The notes under the pieces were generated by a model. It searched no databases. It had not been told where the DNA came from and was given only the letters and a program-made list of their open reading frames with translations. Below are positions 35,378 through 44,122 of a stretch of 64,000 nt of DNA, piece after piece. This DNA comes from JALZVT01 sp964519335 (lineage in GTDB: Bacteria > Pseudomonadota > Gammaproteobacteria > Pseudomonadales > Azotimanducaceae), in the NCBI GenBank assembly GCA_964519335.1, contig CAZFIA010000004.1, forward strand, positions 17,985-81,984. The letters are read 5' to 3'. Both the position numbers and the translations under genes were made by a program. How positions within the stretch are numbered: position 1 is the first letter of the stretch; each line of letters starts with the position of its first letter.

Positions 35378-36442
35378 CTAGGCCAGCGTCCTCTGACTCG
35401 CCTCAATTCTTGCCTGTATGTGCTCTCCGGCTACGACTACATCGGCCGAGGTTGGATGAGCGTCCTGGTCGTCTGCTTCGCCGATACAAGAAGGCAGCGG
35501 GCTTACGCGGGTGCTGCTGTCTGGATCAACAAAGAACGCCATTGAATAGCGATCTGGTTTTGCACGCCGGGGCTGAACTCGGTGCAGCGTAGACGGATAG
35601 GCTCCGTTACTCCACAACGACATCAGGTCGCCGGTGTTAACCAGGACATCACCCGGTGCAACCTCAACATCTCTCCAGCGCCCGGTGTTCTCTCCCCGTG
35701 CGCTTGCGGAAATGTCATAGAGTTGCAGCCCGGCCACGCCATCGCTGAACAATAGTGTAATGGTGCCATAGTCTGTGTGCGCTCCGGCACCTAGTTGAGG
35801 CATTTTTTTTTCGTCGGTACCTGTTTTTGCTTCATCCAAGGGCGAAGCCTTATCAAGCGCCGGGTAGTGCAAATAGCGCAGCGTCATGTTCTCGCCCCTG
35901 TGATAAGGCGCGAAGGTATCGGAATCGCTGCCGAGTGCTGCAGCGATCAGTGACAGTAGGTGCTGTGATACCTGGCTACAGCGTTGGTGCAGAGCGCTTG
36001 CGATCTGACCAAACTCAGACTGTTCCCAGACTGAGTCGAGGTTAGTTTTATCTTTAGATTCTGATAGTTGGGAGGGGTTGCTGAGGTTGCGCATAGTAAA
36101 TGCTTCTTTCAGATCTGCCTCATCGGGCGCCTGACCTGGATCCAGTGCCTCACTGCGCATAGCCTGGTAGCCAAAGTTTGCGTTGGTGTCGGTGTAGATG
36201 TCTTGCAGCTTGGCTGCCAGGGGTTTATCGAAGTAGGTGCGGGCACTAGCGAAGGCCGATTCTCGTAATTCGGCGCTCACCCCTGCATTTCGGACCGCCA
36301 CAAACCCATGCGCACTCAGCGCCTTGTGGAGAGCTTTTTGCGGCGAATCGTCAGTTGCGAGATCAACGACCGCAGGCCGCAAGGGTTTAGGCGGCGCATC
36401 CGGTCCGTTCGATCCGAGCTGTGGCGGAGCTGTGTCTGGCAT
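35378..36442 (-). CDS. Isopenicillin N synthase-like Fe(II)/2OG oxygenase
   Basis: 354 residues. A DIOX_N-like N-terminal half (SAHGFVAVRNAGV) and a 2OG-FeII_Oxy core with HTDYGTITLLF (Fe ligands His and Asp), LVNTGDLMSLWSNG and the distal His in STLHRVQ, followed by the Arg that binds the 2-oxoglutarate in DRYSMAFF. Members oxidise plant-like metabolites, amino acids or nucleobases. Which substrate is used here is unknown, but the gene opens the minus-strand purine cluster and faces the allantoinase gene. Xanthine-2-oxoglutarate dioxygenases are known in fungi but belong to the TauD group, so that activity should not be assumed. Confidence 0.85.
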   Translation of the reverse strand: MPDTAPPQLGSNGPDAPPKPLRPAVVDLATDDSPQKALHKALSAHGFVAVRNAGVSAELRESAFASARTYFDKPLAAKLQDIYTDTNANFGYQAMRSEALDPGQAPDEADLKEAFTMRNLSNPSQLSESKDKTNLDSVWEQSEFGQIASALHQRCSQVSQHLLSLIAAALGSDSDTFAPYHRGENMTLRYLHYPALDKASPLDEAKTGTDEKKMPQLGAGAHTDYGTITLLFSDGVAGLQLYDISASARGENTGRWRDVEVAPGDVLVNTGDLMSLWSNGAYPSTLHRVQPRRAKPDRYSMAFFVDPDSSTRVSPLPSCIGEADDQDAHPTSADVVVAGEHIQARIEASQRTLA

Positions 36443-36577
36443 TGCTTGGTAGTGGGTCTGGTAATGCGAAGAGGAATCGCTGAGCTTTGCGACGAAAGTT
36501 AACCCAGTAAGATGCCTCGCGCTACGGCATCCTGTAAAACGGGAGCGGATAGGGCATCTAAGCGGCGAAACGACTTC

Positions 36578-37543
36578 ATGACTGATTCAAACACCGATCC
36601 ACTGGTCGACAACTACCCCAGAGATTTGCGGGGCTATGGTCAGCATCCGCCAGCACCGAAGTGGCCGAATGGCGCAAAAATAGCGGTGCAATTTGTGCTG
36701 AACTTCGAGGAGGGCGCGGAAAATAACGTACTCCATGGCGACGAGACGTCGGAGACCTTTCTGTCAGAGATCATTGGTGCATCTGCCTATTCCGACCGGC
36801 ACATGAGCATGGAGTCGATGTACGAGTACGGCACGCGGGCCGGGTTTTGGCGGTTGCATCGATTGTTTCAAAAACACTCGGTACCGTTGACGGTCTATGG
36901 TGTTGCCATGGCACTAGCGCGCAACCCGGAGGCGGTGGCGGCCATGCAAGCTGCAGGCTGGGAGATTGCTTCCCACGGCTATCGGTGGATCGACCATCAA
37001 TTTATGAAGAAAGCCGACGAGCGCAAGCACATAGAGCAGGCGATTGAGATCCACACGCAAGTTACCGGGTCTCGACCTTTAGGCTGGTACACCGGACGCG
37101 ATAGTCCAAACACGCGTCAGCTTGTACTGGAGCAGGGCGGGTTTCTATACGACTCGGATTCGTACGCTGATGATTTGCCTTATTGGCACACAGAAACCAA
37201 TTCACTGGGCGAACCGCATCTGATTATTCCCTACACGCTCGATGTTAACGACATGCGCTTTGCAACACCCCAGGGGTTTAACAACGGCGATCAGTTCTTT
37301 GGCTACCTGCGCGATACCTTTGATTATCTATTCGCCGAAGGGGCCGAGACACCAAAGATGATGAGCGTGGGTTTACACTGTCGATTAGCGGGCCACCCGG
37401 GGCGGGCGCATGCAGTGGCCCGGTTTCTGGAGCACATTAAGGGGTTCGAGCAGGTCTGGATTTGCAGACGAGTGGAAATTGCGCAGCACTACTTTGGGCA
37501 TCATCGGGAAAGCCAGGTAAGCAGTGCCGAGCGTTCTTCCTGA
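36578..37543 (+). CDS. puuE: Allantoinase PuuE (polysaccharide-deacetylase type)
   Basis: 321 residues from this ATG, which starts at the conserved YPRDLRGYGQHPP; an upstream ATG at 36512 would add 22 unconserved residues. PuuE is the metal-independent allantoinase of the NodB/polysaccharide deacetylase fold. Marks are KIAVQFVLNFEEGAENNVL, EYGTRAGFWRL, WEIASHGYRWIDH, GWYTGRDSPNTRQL, YDSDSYADDLPYW and LHCRLAGHPGR. It hydrolyses allantoin to allantoate. It is separate from the XDH/PuuD operon but convergent with puuD, the 3' ends overlapping by 43 nt, so the urate and allantoin steps are adjacent on opposite strands. Confidence 0.94.
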   Translation: MTDSNTDPLVDNYPRDLRGYGQHPPAPKWPNGAKIAVQFVLNFEEGAENNVLHGDETSETFLSEIIGASAYSDRHMSMESMYEYGTRAGFWRLHRLFQKHSVPLTVYGVAMALARNPEAVAAMQAAGWEIASHGYRWIDHQFMKKADERKHIEQAIEIHTQVTGSRPLGWYTGRDSPNTRQLVLEQGGFLYDSDSYADDLPYWHTETNSLGEPHLIIPYTLDVNDMRFATPQGFNNGDQFFGYLRDTFDYLFAEGAETPKMMSVGLHCRLAGHPGRAHAVARFLEHIKGFEQVWICRRVEIAQHYFGHHRESQVSSAERSS

Positions 37544-38691
37544 GTCATTTTTGTGAGGTTAGCCAACGGCATGTAGTTGCTAGCCACAGAGGTCCTGACT
37601 CTTTCAGTGTCTAACAGTAGCTGATCAGGCGTTGTGAAAATGAGTCCGGCGGGCGGCGAGGCATAACCCGCAAACGTTGGGCTGGGTGCATGGCAGTTGC
37701 CGCAGTGGTTGTTGAGAATCAGTTGAATCTCATCGTTGCTAACCCCGGCGCGGGCTGTTTGAGTGATCGCTCCTGTCGATTTGGTGTTGATAGCAAGAAC
37801 AGCGATCAGCGTGAACGCCGCGGCCGCGATGAGCAGAATGGCGGGTTTGTGTTCACCCCGGTGTTTCAGGTTGAAGTAGTGGCGGGCGTAAGCGGCAACG
37901 GCGCTAATAAGCGGTACCAGTAGCCAGGCGTATGGATGATTGAACACGAAGGCCGAGTGATTCGACAGCATACAAAACAACACGGGCAGGGTGAGGTAGT
38001 TGTTGTGGGTGGACCGGTGTTTTGCAAATAGTGCGAGCTCCGGGTTGGGAGACCCGCCTGCATCGATCGCCGCAATCATTGCTTTCTGGGACGGTATGAT
38101 GCCAAAGAACACATTGGCGGCCATCAAGGTTGCGATCATTGCACCAACATGAAGCATGGCCGCGCGTGGAGAAAACAGTTCGAAAGCGATTGCGCTTGCG
38201 ACGACAATAAGAACAACCAAACCCAGTGCCTGTCGTAAGACGGTAGCGCCGAGCGCGGTCCGCATAATGAGTTCGTACAGCACAAGCCCTGCAACCAAAA
38301 ATGCAATGCTCGCCGCGATAGCAACTCCGGGCGAGCTGATCAGGCGGTCAACGCCAACGAGATAGGTGTCGGCGCGCACGTAGTAGAGCAACACCAAGAG
38401 CGCGCTTCCCGTAAGCCAGGTGCTGTAGGCTTCCCACTTAAACCAGTGCAGCGTGGTTGGCATCGGATTTGGATGCGAGCCGGGTTGGTACTTTGCGACC
38501 TCATAGATGCCGCCGCCGTGAATCGACCATAACTCGCCTGCAAATCCCTTTTGCAACTTCTCGTCGCTGGGTTGCTCAAGACTTAAATCTAACCAGATAA
38601 AATAGAAAGACGCCCCAATCCAGGCGATAGCCGTGATCACGTGTGCCCAGCGCACTACCAAGTTTAGCCAGTCCATTAGTTCTGCGGTCAT
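37501..38691 (-). CDS. puuD: PuuD-type membrane urate oxidase with C-terminal cytochrome c domain
   Basis: 396 residues. The first 300 are a polytopic membrane part (about eight helices) with the family start WLNLVVRWAHVITAIAWIGASFYFIWLD, then ELWSIHGGGIYEVAKYQ and LHWFKWEAYSTWLTG. The C-terminal 85 residues form a mono-heme cytochrome c: LNNHCGNCHAPSP (CxxCH) and a distal Met in ASNYMPLAN. PuuD oxidises urate to 5-hydroxyisourate and sends electrons to cytochrome, without making hydrogen peroxide. It is the last gene of the XDH operon, 30 nt past the guanine deaminase, and its product feeds HIUase in the same operon. Confidence 0.93.
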   Translation of the reverse strand: MTAELMDWLNLVVRWAHVITAIAWIGASFYFIWLDLSLEQPSDEKLQKGFAGELWSIHGGGIYEVAKYQPGSHPNPMPTTLHWFKWEAYSTWLTGSALLVLLYYVRADTYLVGVDRLISSPGVAIAASIAFLVAGLVLYELIMRTALGATVLRQALGLVVLIVVASAIAFELFSPRAAMLHVGAMIATLMAANVFFGIIPSQKAMIAAIDAGGSPNPELALFAKHRSTHNNYLTLPVLFCMLSNHSAFVFNHPYAWLLVPLISAVAAYARHYFNLKHRGEHKPAILLIAAAAFTLIAVLAINTKSTGAITQTARAGVSNDEIQLILNNHCGNCHAPSPTFAGYASPPAGLIFTTPDQLLLDTERVRTSVASNYMPLANLTKMTQEERSALLTWLSR

Positions 38692-38721
38692 CGTGAGTCT
38701 CGGGCTGCCTTGTACTGATTT

Positions 38722-40074
38722 CTATTGCGAAGTTTGGGGGCGCTGGTATACGGTGTTCCCGGCGACAATAGTTCGCTCTATCGCGTTGTCGCCCGCCAGA
38801 AAATAGGCGGCAAACAAACGCTCGGATAGATCATCCGTCCGCTTGAGTCGCTGTTGCAGCAAGGAGTTTTCAGCTGGGTTTAAGACGGTGATGTCGGCAT
38901 CAAATCCAACAGCGATCTGACCGATCTTGTCAGCCAGTCCTAACGCCAGCGCGTTGCCACGGGTAATGGCGTGCAGCGCGTTGAGAGGGTGCCAGGGTTC
39001 GTCATTGAGTTGGCCTACCTTATAGCCATCGCCAAGTGTCGCAAGCTGGGAAAAACTGGTGCCCCCGCCAACGTCGGTAGCGACGCTAAGGCGGACCTTG
39101 TGCTCGCGCACGCGGTTGCGTTTTAACAGCCCAGAGCCCAGAAACAAGTTAGAGGTTGGGCAAAAAGCGATGCCTGATCGGGTCTCGGCCAATCGCTGGA
39201 GCTCCTCGTCAGACAGGTGAATGCCGTGGGCAAAAATACTGCGATCGCCCAGCAAATTAAAGCGCTCGTACACATCCACGTAGTTCTTTGCGTTTGGAAA
39301 CAGCTTTAGCGTTTCGGTTATTTCGCCCGGATCTTCGGCAAGATGGGTTTGTAGATAGACGTCTGGATACTGCTGCATCAGCTCACCTGCGCCGCCTAGC
39401 TGCTCGTCGGTGCAAGTGATGGCGAATCGAGGCGCGACGGCGTAGGCAAGCCTACCGCGGTTGTGCCAGCGCTCGATGAGTGTGGCGCTTTCCGCAATAC
39501 CGTCGCCTGCGTCCGTGAGCTCGGCGGGTGCATTTCTATTCATCAGTACCTTGCCGGCCATCATGCGTGCGCCGTGACGCTCGGCTGCCGTGAATAGCGC
39601 GTCTGTTGTATGCGCATGCACTGTTGTGAAGGTTAGTGCCGAGGTGGTGCCATGTTTAAACAATGAGCGCATGAAGAGTTCGGCTTGCGCATCGGCAAAC
39701 GGTTTTTCTGCGTAGGCAATTTCTGCCGGAAACGCATAGCGCTCAAGCCACTCCAAGAGATGACTGCCGTAGCCGCCGATGATGTCCATCTGCGGATAGT
39801 GAATGTGAGTATCGATAAAGCCCGGAAGAATGAGGGCGCCGCGCAGATCCTCACAGTCCGCGAGTGAGTCGCCTTTGTCGAGCAAGGTCTGTGCGTCGTC
39901 AATTGACTCGATGATGCCGTTCTCGATGCTAATTACGGCGTCGGTTAGATGCTCTACCGCGTCTGGACTTTCATCCCCGGGTTTGTCTGGGTCAAAGAAG
40001 GGTTCAGCACTAAAGCTCAGCATCTCGCCACGCAGGCGCGTGCTCTGTGCCGTGGTTCTTGGTTCGGTCGTCAC
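38722..40074 (-). CDS. guaD: Guanine deaminase
   Basis: 450 residues from a GTG that overlaps the HIUase stop by one nt; a longer frame to 40224 would run through HIUase and is rejected. It is a COG0402 amidohydrolase. PGFIDTHIHYPQMDIIGGYG has the metal His pair and the guanine-deaminase-specific PQ, and QTHLAEDPGEI, FAHGIHLSDEEL, CPTSNLFLGSGL and SVATDVGGGTSFS supply the remaining zinc and base-binding residues. It converts guanine to xanthine, giving xanthine dehydrogenase a second input. Length agrees with the usual 430-450. Confidence 0.93.
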   Translation of the reverse strand: MTTEPRTTAQSTRLRGEMLSFSAEPFFDPDKPGDESPDAVEHLTDAVISIENGIIESIDDAQTLLDKGDSLADCEDLRGALILPGFIDTHIHYPQMDIIGGYGSHLLEWLERYAFPAEIAYAEKPFADAQAELFMRSLFKHGTTSALTFTTVHAHTTDALFTAAERHGARMMAGKVLMNRNAPAELTDAGDGIAESATLIERWHNRGRLAYAVAPRFAITCTDEQLGGAGELMQQYPDVYLQTHLAEDPGEITETLKLFPNAKNYVDVYERFNLLGDRSIFAHGIHLSDEELQRLAETRSGIAFCPTSNLFLGSGLLKRNRVREHKVRLSVATDVGGGTSFSQLATLGDGYKVGQLNDEPWHPLNALHAITRGNALALGLADKIGQIAVGFDADITVLNPAENSLLQQRLKRTDDLSERLFAAYFLAGDNAIERTIVAGNTVYQRPQTSQ

Positions 40075-40415
40075 TAGCTGCCCCGGTAGCTCGAGAACCC
40101 GAACCGGTTGAGCAGCACCGGGACATGGTAGTGGCGACTGCTGTCGACCTTGAACTCGATACGTATGCGAGGATAGAAACAACTGACAGACTGATTCTTG
40201 TACCAGTCGTTCACTTGAAAGCACAGTTCGTAGTCGCCTTCTGGAAGCTTGGGCCAGTCAGCAGCCCTGCCGTCCTCGTTGGTAAGGGCCTGGGCGAGCT
40301 GCTCAATTCGGTTACCCTCAGCGTCCAGCCGGCACAGCTCGATGCTCAGGTTCGATGCGGGTGAACCTTCCTCAAGATTTAAGACGTGGGTGCTTAACGT
40401 AGCCTGGATAGACAT
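40074..40415 (-). CDS. 5-hydroxyisourate hydrolase (transthyretin-like)
   Basis: 113 residues. The N-terminal LSTHVLNLEEGSPA and the C-terminal YRGS tetrapeptide are the two signatures of HIUase, and YPRIRIEF and HYHVPVLL carry the active-site Arg and His. It hydrolyses 5-hydroxyisourate to OHCU. No signal peptide is seen, so it should be cytoplasmic like OHCU decarboxylase. It lies 25 nt after the OHCU decarboxylase gene and shares one nt with the guanine deaminase start. Confidence 0.96.
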   Translation of the reverse strand: MSIQATLSTHVLNLEEGSPASNLSIELCRLDAEGNRIEQLAQALTNEDGRAADWPKLPEGDYELCFQVNDWYKNQSVSCFYPRIRIEFKVDSSRHYHVPVLLNRFGFSSYRGS

Positions 40416-40440
40416 AGTGGCCTGCTTGATATCATGTGGC

Positions 40441-40965
40441 TTAGGTGCATTTGACCTGGGTAAAAGACTGCTTCAGTCGCAGCTGCATTATCTTTAACTG
40501 CTCAGTGCTAGCGTTTCTGAGTTCTTGTTCAGTGCTGTTATCGATGCGTTGATTCAATAGCTCGAGCATCTGCTGAGCACTCTTACCAGTGGCGAACACT
40601 ATAAAGGTGAATCCGTGACGGCGCTTGTAGGCCAGGTTTTGCTCGGCCAGTGCGGTAATTACTTCGTCACTGGCTGAGAGCACCTGGCCTTGTTCTTTGT
40701 TCGCCTGATCTGCGTATTTTGTGCGCAGCAGCTCTATGTCTCCAATGACGGGGTGTGCAGAGAAAGCAGCCATGGCATCTGCTTCGCTTGCCTGTGTCCA
40801 GAGGTTTGTAGTGCTATCGATGAGCGCGTCGAGATCGGTGTAAGGCCGTCCATCGCAGACCCTGCTGGCCCAGCCGGGGGCGGCGCACCAGTGGGTGATC
40901 AGTTGGGTGGCATCCCTGTCGGCTGCGCTGTTGAATTCTTCGAGCGTGGTGACGAGCTCGCTCAT
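40441..40965 (-). CDS. OHCU decarboxylase
   Basis: 174 residues, the right size for 2-oxo-4-hydroxy-4-carboxy-5-ureidoimidazoline decarboxylase, which makes the S enantiomer of allantoin. Visible family features are HPVIGD, a substrate-contact His-Pro segment, NLAYKRRHGFTFIVFATGKSAQQML and the Arg/Glu-rich start of the C-terminal helices (LLNQRIDNSTEQELRNASTEQLKIM split). It overlaps xdhC by 4 nt (ATGA) and lies just before HIUase, so the two urate steps are co-expressed. Confidence 0.95.
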   Translation of the reverse strand: MSELVTTLEEFNSAADRDATQLITHWCAAPGWASRVCDGRPYTDLDALIDSTTNLWTQASEADAMAAFSAHPVIGDIELLRTKYADQANKEQGQVLSASDEVITALAEQNLAYKRRHGFTFIVFATGKSAQQMLELLNQRIDNSTEQELRNASTEQLKIMQLRLKQSFTQVKCT

Positions 40966-41861
40966 TGTTGGGTGCTTTTCACAAGCGCTGATTTGATCTG
41001 CCGCCAGCTCATATCCGATGCGCCTGGGTCTGCTGGTCCAGACCCGCTCGATTGCTGTGCCAGTTTTTCTTGAGCTACACCTGCGAGATTTAGGAGCTCG
41101 TTCACAATTGCAATTGCAATCGCCATGGGTTGTTTGTCGCTAGCCGCACCTGCTCCCAAGGGACAGCGAATGCGGTTAATGTCTCGCTCTTCAAATCCCG
41201 CTGCGGCCAGACGTTTGCGAAAGCGCTGCCACTTTGTGGCGGATCCAATCATGCCTACGCCTGCAAAGTGATCGAGCCCCTTGTTTAGAGCCGCTTCAAG
41301 CAGCGCGTAATCCAGTTGATGATCGTGCGTAAGAATAACGAGCTGGCTGGCTGAGGGCAGATCGCCGATCGCAACGGCCGGATCCATAAATTTGCTGAGC
41401 GCGGTGTGTTGCACTTCGCACTCGATGTCTCCCTCGGGTTCGCGGCTAGCGTCATCGAACCACAGCACCTGTGCAGATAGCTCTTCTGCAAGCGCTACGC
41501 AGCGCTTGCCTATGTGTCCGGCACCAAATATGGCGACGCGCAAGGTTTGGGCCGCAAAACACTCAAACAATATCGTGACGCTGCCGCCACAGCACTGCAG
41601 CGCTGCCGCTGCCAATGGGAAGTGCTCGATGTGCTGGCTGGATTGTTGTGTACGTTGTGCGGTGGACAGAAGCGCCCTGGCCTGCGCGATTACCAGATGC
41701 TCGAGTTGCCCGCCGCCCAGAGTATCGTGTTCTCTATTGTTCACGATAACCATTTTGGTTCCGGCATTGCGCGGGGCTGAGCCGGTGGTGGCGAGCACGG
41801 TGGCGACAACATAAGACTCGCCGCGTGCGGCATGATGGTTGATGGCCCGATACCAGTGCAT
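40962..41861 (-). CDS. xdhC: Xanthine dehydrogenase accessory protein XdhC
   Basis: 299 residues. XdhC binds and delivers the sulfurated molybdenum cofactor to XdhB. The N-terminal segment VVATVLATTGSAPRNAGTKMVI, LGGGQLEHLVI, the Rossmann-like IFGAGHIGKRCV, LTHDHQLDYALL, GVGMIGSATKWQRF and RCPLGAGAASDKQPMAIAIAI are characteristic. The Cys residues in CCGG (about residues 93-94) may be involved in Moco handling. It is placed after xdhB with a one-nt overlap and overlaps OHCU decarboxylase by 4 nt. Confidence 0.94.
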   Translation of the reverse strand: MHWYRAINHHAARGESYVVATVLATTGSAPRNAGTKMVIVNNREHDTLGGGQLEHLVIAQARALLSTAQRTQQSSQHIEHFPLAAAALQCCGGSVTILFECFAAQTLRVAIFGAGHIGKRCVALAEELSAQVLWFDDASREPEGDIECEVQHTALSKFMDPAVAIGDLPSASQLVILTHDHQLDYALLEAALNKGLDHFAGVGMIGSATKWQRFRKRLAAAGFEERDINRIRCPLGAGAASDKQPMAIAIAIVNELLNLAGVAQEKLAQQSSGSGPADPGASDMSWRQIKSALVKSTQQ

Positions 41862-44122
41862 TATTTACGTGCCTCCTGCACCGCGTTAAACACCGCCTCG
41901 GGTGTAGCGGGTGCTGCCAGATAAGGCAGCCTGTTCCCGGCGGCGGCGCATGCCTGGCGCAGTGCGCACCAGGCCGAAATCGCCAGCATCAGCGGCGGTT
42001 CGCCGACGGCCTTTGAGCGGTGAATAGTGGGCTCTCGATTGGGCGCGTTATAAAAGTCGACATTAAGAACGGCTGGGCAGTCGTGAGCGGTTGGAATTTT
42101 GTAGGTGGCAGGTCCATCAGAAATCAGCCGACCGTCGGTGTTCCACTTAAGTTCTTCTGTGGTGAGCCATCCCAAACCCTGAATGAACGCCCCCTCGATT
42201 TGGCCGAGATCGATCGCGGGGTTTAGAGAGTTACCCACGTCCTGTAGAAGATCGGCGCGCAGCACCCGGTTTTCTCCTGTCTCGGTGTCGATCTCAACTT
42301 CGCAGGCTGCTGCGCCGTTGGCGAAGTAGTAGAACGGATGGCCTTTGCCTGTTTCCTTATCAAAGTGAATGTCTGGCGTTTGATAGAAGGCCGTGGTCGA
42401 TAGCGATACCCTGCCTCGATAGGCGGCATCCACTAAGTCCGCAAACGCTAGTGTTTCGTCACCACAGATTACGTCGCCGTTCGAGAACTGCAGCGGTTCA
42501 TCGGGCCAGCCGAGCATCGCAACCGCAAATTTCTGCAGCCGCTCGGCGATGATGTTGCAGGCAAGCTGTGCGGCCATCCCATTCATATCAGAACCGGAGG
42601 AAGCCGCGGTTGGCGAGGCGTTTGGTACCTTGTCGGTTTGCGTGGCGCTATGCAGCACCCTTGAAGCATCCACTCCAAAGGCGCGCGCGACAATTTGTCG
42701 AACTTTGGTATGCAAACCCTGACCCATTTCAGTGCCCGCGTGATTTACATCTATAGTGCCGTCGCGATAGACCTGCAGCAGAGCTCCCGCCTGATTCAGA
42801 TGCTGGGCCGTAAAGGAGATGCCGAACTGTACCGGCGTTAGTGCAAGCCCACGTTTGTAGCGGGGATTAATATGATTGAACTCGAGCACCGTTTTTTGTC
42901 GCGTCTCATAGTCGCTCGAGCGCTCAAGTGACTCAATAAGTTCGGCGAGCACAAACTGTTTTAGCTTTTGTCCGTAGGGCAGTTCGTTAGCCCCTGGGCG
43001 CAGCAGATTACGTTTGCGCACCTCCAGCGGATCCATGTGCAGGCGTTCAGCGATGTTATCCAATGCGGCCTCGATGCCGAGCATGCCTTGCGGGCCGCCA
43101 AAGCCACGGAATGCCGTGTTCGAGACGGTGTTGGTTTTGCAGCGGTGACCCGTTATGCGGGCGTGAGGAACGTGGTAAGCATTGAACGCGTGAAACATGG
43201 CGCGTTCGGTAATGCCGTCAGAGAGGTCTGGCGAATAGCCGCACATCGCGAGCAGCTCTACATCTGCACATTGCAATACGCCTTTATCGTCGAAGCCTAC
43301 AGCGTATCTCGCGTTAAAGTCGTGGCGCTTGCCCGTGCTGCGCATGTCGTCGAGCCTCGGCAGTCGTACCTTGGCTGGCCGGTTTAAACGCTGAGCGAAT
43401 AACGCGGCGATGCAAGCGGGCGCTGCGGCCTGGGATTCCTTGCCGCCAAAGGCGCCTCCCATGCGCGGGGACGTAACGCGCACCTGATGCATCGCGAGAC
43501 CAAGAACGTTGGCGACCAGATGCTGAATCTCGTCGGGGTGCTGGGTGGATGACTGGATCAACATGCCACCCCGATCGTCGGGCCGAGCGCTTGCGGCCTG
43601 GCCCTCGAGGTAAAAGTGTTCCTGGCCACGCACGTACTGTTCGCACGTCATCGAATGGGGGGGCTGAATCTTATCCGGGTCGTTGTACATCCAGGTTTTG
43701 CTGGGCAGTACAAAGTGGCCCTTGTTCAACGCATCTTTAACATCCAGCACGGGCTCGGTAGCTGAAATGTCCAGCTGCGCACGGGCAACAGCTTGTAACG
43801 CCTCACGCAAGGAAGTCGCTGCGACAGCGAAGATCGGTTGGCCCAGATACTCGATGTTGCGTTCGGCAAACAGCGGATCGCCAGCAAAAATTGGACCTAT
43901 CTCGTTGTCGCCAGGTACGTCGCTTGCTGTAACAACGTCTACGACGCCTGGTGCAGTTTTAACTGCAGCGAGGTCTGGCGGTGTGAACGTACCTGCGGCC
44001 ACCGGTGAGGTTCCCAGCGCTACGTGCACAAGAGTCTCAGGCATTGGCTGATCGTCGACGTAGTGCGCGGTGCCGGTAACGTGGCCCACTGCAGACTCGT
44101 GGGGTTGTGCCTTAAACGTCAT
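41861..44122 (-). CDS. xdhB: Xanthine dehydrogenase molybdopterin-binding subunit
   Basis: 753 residues. The aldehyde oxidase/xanthine dehydrogenase a/b hammerhead domain (GHVTGTAHYVDDQPMPETL) is followed by Moco-binding motifs: EGQAA near the glutamine that contacts Moco, QHPDEIQHLVA, GGAFGGKES, AFRGFGGPQGM, NHAGTEMGQGLHTKV and GEPPLMLAISAW with the catalytic Glu. It hydroxylates hypoxanthine and xanthine to urate. Length and order fit a two-subunit bacterial XDH. It overlaps xdhA by 4 nt. Confidence 0.95.
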   Translation of the reverse strand: MTFKAQPHESAVGHVTGTAHYVDDQPMPETLVHVALGTSPVAAGTFTPPDLAAVKTAPGVVDVVTASDVPGDNEIGPIFAGDPLFAERNIEYLGQPIFAVAATSLREALQAVARAQLDISATEPVLDVKDALNKGHFVLPSKTWMYNDPDKIQPPHSMTCEQYVRGQEHFYLEGQAASARPDDRGGMLIQSSTQHPDEIQHLVANVLGLAMHQVRVTSPRMGGAFGGKESQAAAPACIAALFAQRLNRPAKVRLPRLDDMRSTGKRHDFNARYAVGFDDKGVLQCADVELLAMCGYSPDLSDGITERAMFHAFNAYHVPHARITGHRCKTNTVSNTAFRGFGGPQGMLGIEAALDNIAERLHMDPLEVRKRNLLRPGANELPYGQKLKQFVLAELIESLERSSDYETRQKTVLEFNHINPRYKRGLALTPVQFGISFTAQHLNQAGALLQVYRDGTIDVNHAGTEMGQGLHTKVRQIVARAFGVDASRVLHSATQTDKVPNASPTAASSGSDMNGMAAQLACNIIAERLQKFAVAMLGWPDEPLQFSNGDVICGDETLAFADLVDAAYRGRVSLSTTAFYQTPDIHFDKETGKGHPFYYFANGAAACEVEIDTETGENRVLRADLLQDVGNSLNPAIDLGQIEGAFIQGLGWLTTEELKWNTDGRLISDGPATYKIPTAHDCPAVLNVDFYNAPNREPTIHRSKAVGEPPLMLAISAWCALRQACAAAGNRLPYLAAPATPEAVFNAVQEARK

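Noticed and set aside
38722..40224. 500-residue guanine deaminase starting at 40224
   Set aside because: The first 50 residues come from the other frame of HIUase; GTG at 40074 right at the HIUase stop gives the normal family length.
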